A stretch of DNA of 64,000 nt. Origin: Sinomonas atrocyanea (GTDB lineage Bacteria; Actinomycetota; Actinomycetes; Actinomycetales; Micrococcaceae). Shown here piece by piece: positions 1 through 7,692 of the stretch; position 1 is the stretch's first letter; each line of letters starts with the position of its first letter. Under the pieces are notes generated by a model. The model was not told where the DNA came from. It searched no databases and saw nothing but the letters and a program-made list of their open reading frames with translations. The translations under genes and the position numbers were made by a program. The stretch is taken from contig NZ_JAUSRH010000003.1 in NCBI RefSeq assembly GCF_030811715.1, positions 248,001-312,000 on the forward strand. Direction: 5' to 3'.

Positions 1-476
1 TGCTCGACGAACTCGAGCCCGAGCGCGCCGCCTCGACCTTCACCTACTGGGCCCACGCGCGCTCCTCCGTGTTCGTCATGCTCAGCATCATCGGCGTCTC
101 GGTCTCCCTCCTGCTGCTCGTCCTCTCCTGGTGGATCTCGCTCGCGCTCACCGCGGCGGCAGTCCTGACGGCCGCCTCCCTCGTGGCGCGGGTGCGGGTC
201 AGCCCGGAGTCCGTGGAGGTCTTCCTCGCGGGGGTCGTCCCGGTGCTCCGGTTCGCGCCGGAGCGCGTGCTGCGGGCCGGGTTCGAGACGGTGCGTGCCC
301 GGGACTTCGGGGGATGGGGGTACCGCCGCCGTGGGCAGTCGCGCTCCCTCCTTGTGGCCAGCGGGGAGGCCGTCACGGTGGTCCTCGACGACGGACGCCG
401 GGCCACGTTCTCGGGCCGGGACGGCGATACCGCCCGCCGCGTCGTGGACGTGCTGCGGGCCGCCTCGGGCGCGTAG
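1..476 (+). CDS. C-terminal part of a membrane protein with a PH-like tail (5' truncated by window)
   Basis: The reading frame is open from the first complete codon (position 3) and continues beyond the left edge, so only the C-terminal part is visible; GTG 69 and ATG 78 are internal and need not be starts. A hydrophobic stretch of about 30 residues (roughly 75-165 nt) gives one or two membrane passes. It is followed by a soluble beta-rich region with an F-G-G-W-G-Y-R-R motif, as seen in the C-terminal part of DUF1648-type or bacterial PH-like actinobacterial membrane proteins. The family link is by motif resemblance only. No function can be assigned. It ends 90 nt before rpiB. Confidence 0.6.
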   Translation, partial: LDELEPERAASTFTYWAHARSSVFVMLSIIGVSVSLLLLVLSWWISLALTAAAVLTAASLVARVRVSPESVEVFLAGVVPVLRFAPERVLRAGFETVRARDFGGWGYRRRGQSRSLLVASGEAVTVVLDDGRRATFSGRDGDTARRVVDVLRAASGA

Positions 477-566
477 GCTTGACCTCGCCCCGCAAGGCCC
501 CGGAAGGCGCCGGAGACGGCCATCGCGCCAGCGACCGGGGCCACCGAATCCGAGGAGAGGAATCCC

Positions 567-1049
567 GTGCCGAAGCCGCGCGTCCACATTGCCACCGACC
601 ATGCCGGCATGGAGCTTTCCGCCCATCTGGTCTCGCACCTGCGCGGCCGGGGCTTCGAGGTCGTGGACCATGGGCCCGCGGAGTACGATCCCCTCGACGA
701 CTACCCCGCCTTCTGCATCAAGGCCGCGCTCGCCGTCGTCGCCGACCAGGAGGCCGGCACGCCGGCGCTGGGAATCGTCCTGGGCGGCTCGGGCAACGGC
801 GAGCAGATCGCGGCCAACAAGGTCAGGGGGATCCGCGCGGCCCTGGCGTGGAACCTCGACACCGCCCGCCTCGCCCGCGAACACAACGACGCCAACGTCG
901 TCGCGGTCGGCGGCCGCCAGCACAGCGTGGACGAGGCGACCACCCTCATCGAGGCGTTCCTCGCCGAGCCGTTCAGCCGGGACGAGCGCCACGTCCGGCG
1001 CATCGGCAAGATCGCCGCCTACGAGGCCTCCGGCGAGATCGTCGAGTAG
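567..1049 (+). CDS. rpiB: Ribose-5-phosphate isomerase B
   Basis: Interconverts ribose 5-phosphate and ribulose 5-phosphate in the non-oxidative pentose phosphate pathway, in the cytosol. The 160-residue protein has the RpiB/LacAB signature: a D-H-A-G near residues 11-14 and the G-S-G-N-G-E-Q loop at 74-80. In the actinobacterial subfamily the Glu of that loop (E79 here) acts as the base, in place of the Cys used by other RpiBs. The GTG start at 567 follows a GAGGAGAGG ribosome site at 551-559. The nei-like gene follows 18 nt downstream in the same direction, an order common in Arthrobacter relatives. Confidence 0.93.
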   Translation: MPKPRVHIATDHAGMELSAHLVSHLRGRGFEVVDHGPAEYDPLDDYPAFCIKAALAVVADQEAGTPALGIVLGGSGNGEQIAANKVRGIRAALAWNLDTARLAREHNDANVVAVGGRQHSVDEATTLIEAFLAEPFSRDERHVRRIGKIAAYEASGEIVE

Positions 1050-1067
1050 TCCGCAGGCGCCGCGACC

Positions 1068-2003
1068 GTGCCCGAGGGACACTCCATCCACCGCCTCGCG
1101 CGCCAGTTCGGCGACGTCTTCGTCGGCGAACGCCTTGCCGTCTCGAGCCCGCAGGGACGCTTCGCGCCCGGGGCGGCGCTCCTCGACGGGCGCGTCCTGG
1201 AGGGAGCAGCGGCCCACGGCAAGCAGCTGTTCCTCCGGTTCGGGGGAGGCCTGGTGCTGCGCGTGCACCTGGGGCTGTACGGGGCGTGGGAGTTCGGCGG
1301 CGACGCGACCTTCCGGGGCGCCTCGAGCATCGGGGCGCCGCGGCGGGTGGGGGAGCGCGAGGTGAAGGACGACGCCGCGCGGCAGCTCGGTGCCGAACCT
1401 CCCCCTCCGCGCGGGGCCGTCAGGGCGCGCCTCGTGTCGGCCCACGGCTGGGCCGACCTGCGCGGCGCGAGCGCGTGCGTGGTCGAGACGGAGGACGAGG
1501 CCAGGGCGGTCCGCGCCCGGCTCGGCCCCGACCCCCTGGCCCGTCACGCGGCGGAGGAGGAGCAGACGTCGGACGACGCAGCGGAGTTCGCCCGGCGGAT
1601 CACGCGGCGCCGCACTCCTGTCGCGCGGCTGCTCATGGACCAGGAGGTCGTCGCCGGAATCGGGAACGTCTACCGCGCCGAGCTGCTCTTCCGCGCGCGG
1701 CTCGATCCATTCACTCCCGGCACGGCACTCGGGGCAGAGCGCGCGCTCGCCCTCTGGGCGGACGCCGCCGCGGCGATGGCCGAGGGAGTGCGCCACGGGA
1801 GGATCGTCACCACCGACCCGCGGCTCTGGCCGGCAGGGTCGGGGAAGCTCCCAGGGCCTGAAGACGCCCATTATGTGTACCGGCGTCAGGGGCGCCCGTG
1901 CCGTGTGTGCGGCACTGCCGTGCTGATGGCCGAGGAGGCCGGCCGCAAGCTGTACTGGTGCCCCGTCTGCCAGGCGCCGGACGGCACACGCGGCGCAATT
2001 TGA
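1068..2003 (+). CDS. nei: Fpg/Nei family DNA glycosylase/AP lyase (Nei type)
   Basis: Base-excision repair glycosylase with AP-lyase activity, acting on oxidised pyrimidines in related Nei proteins. The GTG start is certain because the catalytic Pro must be residue 2; the protein begins M-P-E-G-H with the family's Pro2 and Glu3. A conserved H-G-K (about residue 50) supplies the usual Lys, and a helix-two-turn-helix region carries G-I-G-N-V-Y-R. A C-terminal zinc finger has Cys pairs near 278/281 and 298/301. Length (311) is slightly longer than typical, with a charged insertion near residues 90-110. It may be co-transcribed with rpiB (18-nt gap). Its stop codon overlaps the -35 box of the tRNA-Gly promoter. 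Confidence 0.9.
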   Translation: MPEGHSIHRLARQFGDVFVGERLAVSSPQGRFAPGAALLDGRVLEGAAAHGKQLFLRFGGGLVLRVHLGLYGAWEFGGDATFRGASSIGAPRRVGEREVKDDAARQLGAEPPPPRGAVRARLVSAHGWADLRGASACVVETEDEARAVRARLGPDPLARHAAEEEQTSDDAAEFARRITRRRTPVARLLMDQEVVAGIGNVYRAELLFRARLDPFTPGTALGAERALALWADAAAAMAEGVRHGRIVTTDPRLWPAGSGKLPGPEDAHYVYRRQGRPCRVCGTAVLMAEEAGRKLYWCPVCQAPDGTRGAI

Positions 2004-2029
2004 CACCCCCGGCCCCTGTTCGCTTTAGT
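2000..2029 (+). promoter_or_regulatory. Promoter of tRNA-Gly
   Basis: TTGACA (2000-2005) and TTTAGT (2024-2029) are separated by 18 nt, placing transcription start a few bases before the tRNA. The -35 hexamer includes the TGA stop of the preceding glycosylase gene. Confidence 0.6.
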
Positions 2030-2040
2030 TGGAGGGCCCC

Positions 2041-2111
2041 GGGGGCGTAGCTCAATGGTAGAGCGCCAGTCTTCCAAACTGGATACGCGGGTTCGATTCC
2101 CGTCGCCCCCT
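2041..2111 (+). tRNA. tRNA-Gly (anticodon TCC)
   Basis: Full cloverleaf: acceptor stem GGGGGCG (2041-2047) pairs with CGCCCCC (2104-2110), anticodon loop CTTCCAA gives TCC, and the T arm has GGTTCGATTCC. The discriminator base is T2111. CCA is not encoded. Confidence 0.95.
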
Positions 2112-2120
2112 CGCCTGCAC

Positions 2121-2153
2121 CGGGCCCTTCCTGCCATGGAGGGGCCCGTTTCC
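2121..2153 (+). terminator. Terminator after tRNA-Gly
   Basis: An 11-bp stem (CGGGCCC core at 2121-2127 with GGGCCCG at 2142-2148, extended inward) is followed by TTTCC. This suggests that tRNA-Gly and tRNA-Pro are separate transcripts. Confidence 0.65.
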
Positions 2154-2214
2154 GTGCCCGGGGCAGATGTGCATTGGCTTGTCGCAGGCCTGTATCGTGG
2201 TCTGTGCACTAGAC

Positions 2215-2289
2215 CGGGGTGTAGCTCAGCTTGGCTAGAGCGCCTGCTTTGGGAGCAGGAAGTCGCAGGTTCAAATCCTGTCACCCCGA
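2215..2289 (+). tRNA. tRNA-Pro (anticodon TGG)
   Basis: Acceptor CGGGGTG (2215-2221) pairs with CACCCCG (2282-2288). The anticodon stem CCTGC/GCAGG encloses loop TTTGGGA (TGG). The T loop is TTCAAAT and the discriminator is A2289; CCA is not encoded. A C1-G72 first pair is typical of bacterial tRNA-Pro. Confidence 0.95.
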
Positions 2290-2356
2290 CAGTCGCGTCC
2301 TGAGGCATCACGCCCAGGGCGGCACCCATGATCCGACCATCCAGGAGAGCCACGCT

Positions 2357-3739
2357 GTGAAGAGCGCTGCCGAGAACCTCAGCCCCACGCGGGTCAAGCT
2401 CAACGTCGAGGTGACCCTCGACGAGCTGAAGCCCAACATCGATGCCGCCTACAAGTCCGTCGCCGAGCAGATCCAGGTGCCGGGCTTCCGCAAGGGCAAG
2501 GTCCCGGCCCGCCTCATCGACCAGCGCGTCGGCCGCGGCTACGTGCTCGAGACCGCCATCAACGAGGGCCTCAACGACTGGTACCAGCAGGCCGTCGCCG
2601 AGACCGGCATCCGTCCGCTCTCGCGCCCCGAGGTCGAGATCACCGAGGTCCCCGACCCGGCCGCCACCGAGGGCGAGCTGAAGTTCGCCGTCGAGGTCGA
2701 CGTGCGCCCCGAGATCGAGCTCCCCGACTACGAGGGCCTCAAGGTCGACGTCGCTGCCGCCGAGACGAGCGACGACGACGTCCAGACCGCCCTCGACGAG
2801 CTCCGCGGGCGCTTCGGCACCCTCAAGCCGGTGGACCGCCCCGCGCAGGCCGCCGACTTCCTCACGATCGACATCTCCGCGTCGGTCGACGGCGAGCAGG
2901 TCGACTCGGCCTCGGGCCTGTCCTACGAGGTCGGCTCCGGCACCATGCTCGAGGGCCTCGACGAGGCCGTGACCGGCCTGTCCGAGGGCGAAGAGGCCGT
3001 CTTCGAGACCAAGCTCGCCGGCGGCGAGCACGCTGGCGAGACCGCTTCCGTGACGGTCAAGGTCACCGCGGTGAAGGAGCGCGAGCTCCCCGAGGCCGAC
3101 GACGACTTCGCCCAGCTCGCCTCCGAGTTCGACACGATCGAGGAGCTCCGCGCCGACCTGGTCAAGCAGGCCGCCCAGTCGAAGGTCGTCGCCCAGGGCG
3201 TCGAGGCCCGCGACAAGGTCCTCGACAAGCTCGTCGAGCTGGTCGAGGTGCCGGTTCCGGAGAGCGTCGTGGCCGAGCAGGTCGAGGCGCACTTCAACCC
3301 GGCCAACGGCGGCCACGCGGCGGACGAGGACCACGACACCGACGAGCACCGCGCCGAGGTCAAGGCCAACACGGAGCGTGCCTTCAAGAACGAGGTCATC
3401 CTCGACGCGATCGCGGACAAGGAGGAAATCGGCGTCTCGCAGGGCGAGCTCATCGAGTACCTCGTCACCACCGCCAGCCAGTACGGCATGGACCCGAACC
3501 AGTTCGCCCAGATCATGGACCAGTCCGGCCAGGTCCCGATGATGGTCGGCGAGGTCCGCCGCCGCAAGGCCCTCGCCGCCGTGCTCGGCAAGGCCGAGGT
3601 GACCGACTCCGAGGGCAACGCGATCGACCTCAGCGAGTTCGTCCGCCCGCTCGACGAGGAGGAGGCCCCGGAGGCCGCCGAGGAGGAGCAGCAGTCCGAG
3701 GCGACGCCGAGCGACGACCCCGCCGCCGCGACGTTCTGA
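2357..3739 (+). CDS. tig: Trigger factor, ribosome-associated chaperone / peptidyl-prolyl isomerase
   Basis: Binds nascent chains at the ribosome exit tunnel and helps folding. The 460-residue protein shows the N-terminal ribosome-docking motif G-F-R-K-G-K-V-P at about 43-50, a central FKBP-type PPIase domain (about 150-245), the helical substrate-binding C-terminal region and a strongly acidic tail. The GTG start at 2357 was chosen because AGGAG lies at 2343-2347; the frame stays open upstream into the tRNA-Pro gene but that part is not protein-like. It precedes clpP1-clpP2-clpX, the standard order linking folding and degradation. A strong hairpin follows, so tig and clpP1 are probably transcribed separately. 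Confidence 0.96.
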   Translation: MKSAAENLSPTRVKLNVEVTLDELKPNIDAAYKSVAEQIQVPGFRKGKVPARLIDQRVGRGYVLETAINEGLNDWYQQAVAETGIRPLSRPEVEITEVPDPAATEGELKFAVEVDVRPEIELPDYEGLKVDVAAAETSDDDVQTALDELRGRFGTLKPVDRPAQAADFLTIDISASVDGEQVDSASGLSYEVGSGTMLEGLDEAVTGLSEGEEAVFETKLAGGEHAGETASVTVKVTAVKERELPEADDDFAQLASEFDTIEELRADLVKQAAQSKVVAQGVEARDKVLDKLVELVEVPVPESVVAEQVEAHFNPANGGHAADEDHDTDEHRAEVKANTERAFKNEVILDAIADKEEIGVSQGELIEYLVTTASQYGMDPNQFAQIMDQSGQVPMMVGEVRRRKALAAVLGKAEVTDSEGNAIDLSEFVRPLDEEEAPEAAEEEQQSEATPSDDPAAATF

Positions 3740-3785
3740 CGCCGTCCGGGCCCGGCGCTTCTTGCCGGACCCGCACGCCGTACGA

Positions 3786-3827
3786 GGCCGCCGTCGGCCG
3801 TCCCGTGAAGGGACGGCGGCGGCGGCC
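3786..3827 (+). terminator. Terminator-like hairpin after tig
   Basis: Two stacked 7-bp stems: CCGTCCC (3798-3804) with GGGACGG (3810-3816), and GGCCGCC (3786-3792) with GGCGGCC (3821-3827). They are separated by a small internal loop and capped by GTGAA. There is only a weak CTTC tail, so termination may not be purely intrinsic. Confidence 0.5.
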
Positions 3828-3854
3828 TTCGTCGTCCCCGCCGCGGGGCGCATG

Positions 3855-3868
3855 CGCTTGAAGCGAAC
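3855..3868 (+). promoter_or_regulatory. Candidate ClgR operator upstream of clpP1
   Basis: CGCTTGAAGCGAAC matches most of the ClgR-type motif (CGC-N5-GCG followed by WWS) known from Corynebacterium and Streptomyces clp promoters. A -10-like GCTAAT at 3905-3910 would put this site near -57, a usual activator position. No good -35 is visible, which fits activator dependence. No ClgR gene lies in the window, so the regulator is inferred. Confidence 0.5.
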
Positions 3869-3962
3869 AGCGTGCAGGGCCGGAACAATGCGCCCGGGAA
3901 ACCGGCTAATGTCCCTGTAGAACGAACCATCCCCAGTGCATCTGATCGAGAGGTATCGCACC

Positions 3963-4586
3963 ATGCACCAGCAGGAGAAGTCGCCGAGCATGGCTGAGCC
4001 GGTCCAGGGGTCCGGCGGCCAAGACTACATCTACCAGCGGCTCCTCAAGGAGCGGATCATCTGGCTCGGATCGGAGGTGCGCGACGACAACGCGAACGCG
4101 ATCTGCTCGCAGCTGCTCCTCCTCTCGGCCGAGGATCCCGAGAAGGACATCTACCTCTACATCAACTCGCCCGGCGGATCCGTCACGGCGGGCATGGCCA
4201 TCTACGACACCATGCAGTACATCCCGAACGATGTCGTGACGGTGGCGACCGGCCTTGCCGCGTCCATGGGGCAGTTCCTGCTCTCCTCGGGCACGAAGGG
4301 CAAGCGCTACGCGACTCCGCACGCCCGCATCCTGATGCACCAGCCGTCGGGCGGCATCGGGGGCACGGCGTCGGACATCAAGATCCAGGCTGAGCTGATC
4401 CTGCACATGAAGCAGGTCATGGCCGAGCTGACCGCCGAGCAGACCGGGCAGCCCGTCGAGCGGATCCTCAAGGACAACGACCGCGACAAGTGGTTCACCG
4501 CCCAGGAGGCCCTCGAGTACGGCTTCTTCGACAAGATCGCCGAGCGCGCGGGCCATGTGTCCGGCGGCGGCGGGACCGACAAGTAG
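3963..4586 (+). CDS. clpP1: ATP-dependent Clp protease proteolytic subunit 1
   Basis: Serine peptidase subunit; actinobacteria form a mixed ClpP1P2 tetradecamer that works with ClpX or ClpC. With the start at ATG 3963 the protein has 207 residues. The catalytic triad is visible as Ser101 (A-A-S-M-G), His126 (L-M-H-Q-P) and Asp175, and the N-S-P-G-G oxyanion loop is at about 68-72. ATG 3963 has GAGAGG nine nt upstream (3948-3953). ATG 3990 is an alternative closer to typical ClpP1 N-termini, and the frame also opens at GTG 3936. clpP2 begins 28 nt downstream with its own ribosome site, so the two are probably co-transcribed. Confidence 0.95.
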   Translation: MHQQEKSPSMAEPVQGSGGQDYIYQRLLKERIIWLGSEVRDDNANAICSQLLLLSAEDPEKDIYLYINSPGGSVTAGMAIYDTMQYIPNDVVTVATGLAASMGQFLLSSGTKGKRYATPHARILMHQPSGGIGGTASDIKIQAELILHMKQVMAELTAEQTGQPVERILKDNDRDKWFTAQEALEYGFFDKIAERAGHVSGGGGTDK

Positions 4587-4614
4587 GACGCCCGGAAGGA
4601 CTAGGAGCAACGAG

Positions 4615-5274
4615 ATGAACTACAGCATGGGCGTCAACCCCGCAAACCTCCCCACGAGCCGCTACGTGCTCCCGCAGTTCGAGGAGCGCACTCCGTACGG
4701 CTTCAAGCGCCAGGACCCGTACACCAAGCTCTTCGAGGACCGCATCATCTTCATGGGCGTGCAGGTCGACGACGCCTCGGCGGACGACATCATGGCGCAG
4801 CTGCTTGTCCTCGAGGCCAACGACCCGGACCGCGACATCACGATGTACATCAACTCGCCGGGCGGATCGTTCACGGCCATGACCGCGATCTACGACACGA
4901 TGCAGTTCATCCGCCCGGAGATCCAGACGGTGTGCCTCGGCATGGCGGCATCCGCGGCCGCGGTGATCCTCGCCGCGGGGACCCCGGGCAAGCGGCTCGC
5001 GCTGCCCAACTCGACCGTCATGATCCACCAGCCCTCGCTCGCCGGCGGCTCCGGGGGCCAGGCCACCGACCTCGAGATCCAGGCGCGCGAGGTGCTGCGC
5101 ATGCGCGAGTGGCTCGAGCACACGTGGGCCAAGCACACGAACAAGACCCCGGACGACATCAGCCGGGACATCGAGCGCGACCTCTTCCTGACGGCGAGCG
5201 AGGCCAAGGACTACGGGCTCGTGGACGAGGTCCTCGAGTCCCGCAAGATCCGTCCGAGCGCCATCACCCGCTGA
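4615..5274 (+). CDS. clpP2: ATP-dependent Clp protease proteolytic subunit 2
   Basis: Partner of ClpP1 in the hetero-oligomeric Clp peptidase. The 219-residue protein has Ser113 (A-A-S-A-A), His138 (M-I-H-Q-P) and Asp189 as the catalytic triad and N-S-P-G-G at about 80-84. The N-terminal extension (about 30 residues, ending in Y-G-F-K-R-Q-D-P-Y) is typical of actinobacterial ClpP2. ATG 4615 is preceded by AGGAG (4603-4607). It shares the clpP1 transcript, and clpX follows after about 150 nt with its own -10-like element. Confidence 0.95.
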   Translation: MNYSMGVNPANLPTSRYVLPQFEERTPYGFKRQDPYTKLFEDRIIFMGVQVDDASADDIMAQLLVLEANDPDRDITMYINSPGGSFTAMTAIYDTMQFIRPEIQTVCLGMAASAAAVILAAGTPGKRLALPNSTVMIHQPSLAGGSGGQATDLEIQAREVLRMREWLEHTWAKHTNKTPDDISRDIERDLFLTASEAKDYGLVDEVLESRKIRPSAITR

Positions 5275-5385
5275 CGCCGGCCGTGCCGTCGGCGCGGCGC
5301 CGCTGCCCGGTATTTCCGGCGGCCGGCGCCGTGCCGGGCATGGCGTCGAGTGCCGTGTCCTACGACGGCTGTCGGCGCGGTGGCC

Positions 5386-5391
5386 TACAGT
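5386..5391 (+). promoter_or_regulatory. -10-like element before clpX
   Basis: TACAGT lies about 37 nt before the clpX start. No convincing -35 is visible, so this is a weak promoter call. Confidence 0.3.
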
Positions 5392-5427
5392 GGGATGGTC
5401 AGACTTCTTCAGGAAGGGAATCGACGA

Positions 5428-6708
<1,281 letters not shown>

Positions 6709-6764
6709 TTCCCGCCGGCGGGCCGCTGCCTGCCGGACCGCCTGACCATGTCCAAGGAGCCGCC

Positions 6765-7385
6765 ATGTCCACCCCTGCCGCCGCCACCCAGCGCGCCGAC
6801 TTCTGGTTCGATCCCGCGTGCCCCTTCGCCTGGGTGACGTCGCGCTGGATCGAGGAAGTGGAGAAGGTCCGGGACATCGAGACGCGGTGGCACGTCATGA
6901 GCCTGTCCGTCCTCAATGAGGGCCGCGAGCTCGAGCACGACTACCAGCGTGCGATGGACGAGAACTGGGGCCCGGTCCGGGTCATCGTGGCGGCCGCTGA
7001 ACTCCACGGCGCCGAGTACATCAAGCCGCTCTACGACGCCATGGGAACGCTCATCCACCACGAGAAGGTCACCGACCGCAGCGAGGTGATCCGCCGCGCG
7101 CTCGAGCAGGTCGGCCTGCCCGCCGATCTCGCCCAGTACGCCGAGTCCGAAGAGTTCGACCGCCAGCTGCGCGCGAGCCACCGGGAAGGCATCGAGAAGG
7201 TCGGGCAGGACGTCGGCACCCCGGTCGTGGCCATCAACGGCACCGCGTTCTTCGGACCCGTGATCACCCGGGTGCCCCGCGGCGAGGAGGCAGGCTCCCT
7301 GTGGGACGCGGCGGTCGGGCTCGCGGCGTTCCCGCACTTCTTCGAGCTCAAGCGCACCCGTACCGAGCGCCCTTCCGCCGACTGA
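6765..7385 (+). CDS. DsbA-fold oxidoreductase, Rv2466c/mycothiol-dependent nitroreductase type
   Basis: Thioredoxin-fold protein with the DsbA-type helical insertion. The opening A-D-F-W-F-D-P-A-C-P-F-A-W-V-T-S-R-W resembles mycobacterial Rv2466c, a mycothiol-linked reductase, which has C-P-W-C there. Here the second Cys is replaced: C19-P20-F21-A22. A monothiol mechanism with mycothiol as the resolving thiol is therefore inferred rather than a dithiol one. The cis-Pro loop (V-G-T-P-V-V) is present near residue 150. ATG 6765 has AAGGAG at 6754-6759. The 56-nt gap after clpX leaves open co-transcription or an own promoter. Confidence 0.8.
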   Translation: MSTPAAATQRADFWFDPACPFAWVTSRWIEEVEKVRDIETRWHVMSLSVLNEGRELEHDYQRAMDENWGPVRVIVAAAELHGAEYIKPLYDAMGTLIHHEKVTDRSEVIRRALEQVGLPADLAQYAESEEFDRQLRASHREGIEKVGQDVGTPVVAINGTAFFGPVITRVPRGEEAGSLWDAAVGLAAFPHFFELKRTRTERPSAD

Positions 7386-7439
7386 CTGCCGGGCCGCCGG
7401 CACCGGCGGAACTACCCCCGTGTAGTTAGCTGGACCCCC

Positions 7440-7468
7440 TTGAAACCGAGTGTGTCCGAGATCACAAT
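7440..7468 (+). promoter_or_regulatory. Sigma-A-like promoter for a possible small transcript
   Basis: TTGAAA (7440-7445) and CACAAT (7463-7468) have an ideal 17-nt spacer. No recognised gene starts downstream on this strand; the next hairpin is at 7640-7675, so a transcript of about 200 nt is predicted. Confidence 0.5.
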
Positions 7469-7474
7469 GGAAGC

Positions 7475-7690
7475 ACCCCATCGGAGACGATGAGGACGTG
7501 GAAACCGAAGATCCAGTGACAGCCGATTCGGCGCAGCCTCAGGCAAAGCCGTCGACTGGCCGCCAGTGACGGGACGGCAAGACCTGGATGCCGAGGAGTC
7601 CACCAGACTGCGAGAACGTCACCGAGCAGCCGAAAAGTCGAAGCCCCACCAACGCGAAAACGCTGATGGGGCTTCCCCTTTGCCCGCGGG
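7475..7690 (+). ncRNA. Possible small transcript between the DsbA-like gene and valS
   Basis: This gene-poor stretch (7386-7692) has a good promoter at 7440-7468 and a hairpin at 7640-7675. Within it, GTG 7498 opens a 23-codon frame (start V-E-T-E-D-P-V-T, stop 7567-7569) with purine-rich sequence before it, so it could encode a small peptide instead of or as well as a regulatory RNA. I do not recognise a known RNA family. It is convergent with valS and may only share the terminator. Confidence 0.3.
7640..7675 (-). terminator. Terminator of valS (bidirectional hairpin)
   Basis: Perfect 9-bp stem GAAGCCCCA (7640-7648) with TGGGGCTTC (7667-7675). Read on the minus strand it is followed by CGACTTTTC, as expected after valS. 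On the plus strand it is followed by CCCCTTT, which may also stop the small transcript. Confidence 0.7.
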
Positions 7691-7692
7691 CG

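Noticed and set aside
1886-3991. A 701-codon minus-strand frame across tig and the tRNAs
   Set aside because: It runs through two tRNA genes and trigger factor; it is a third-codon-position GC artefact.
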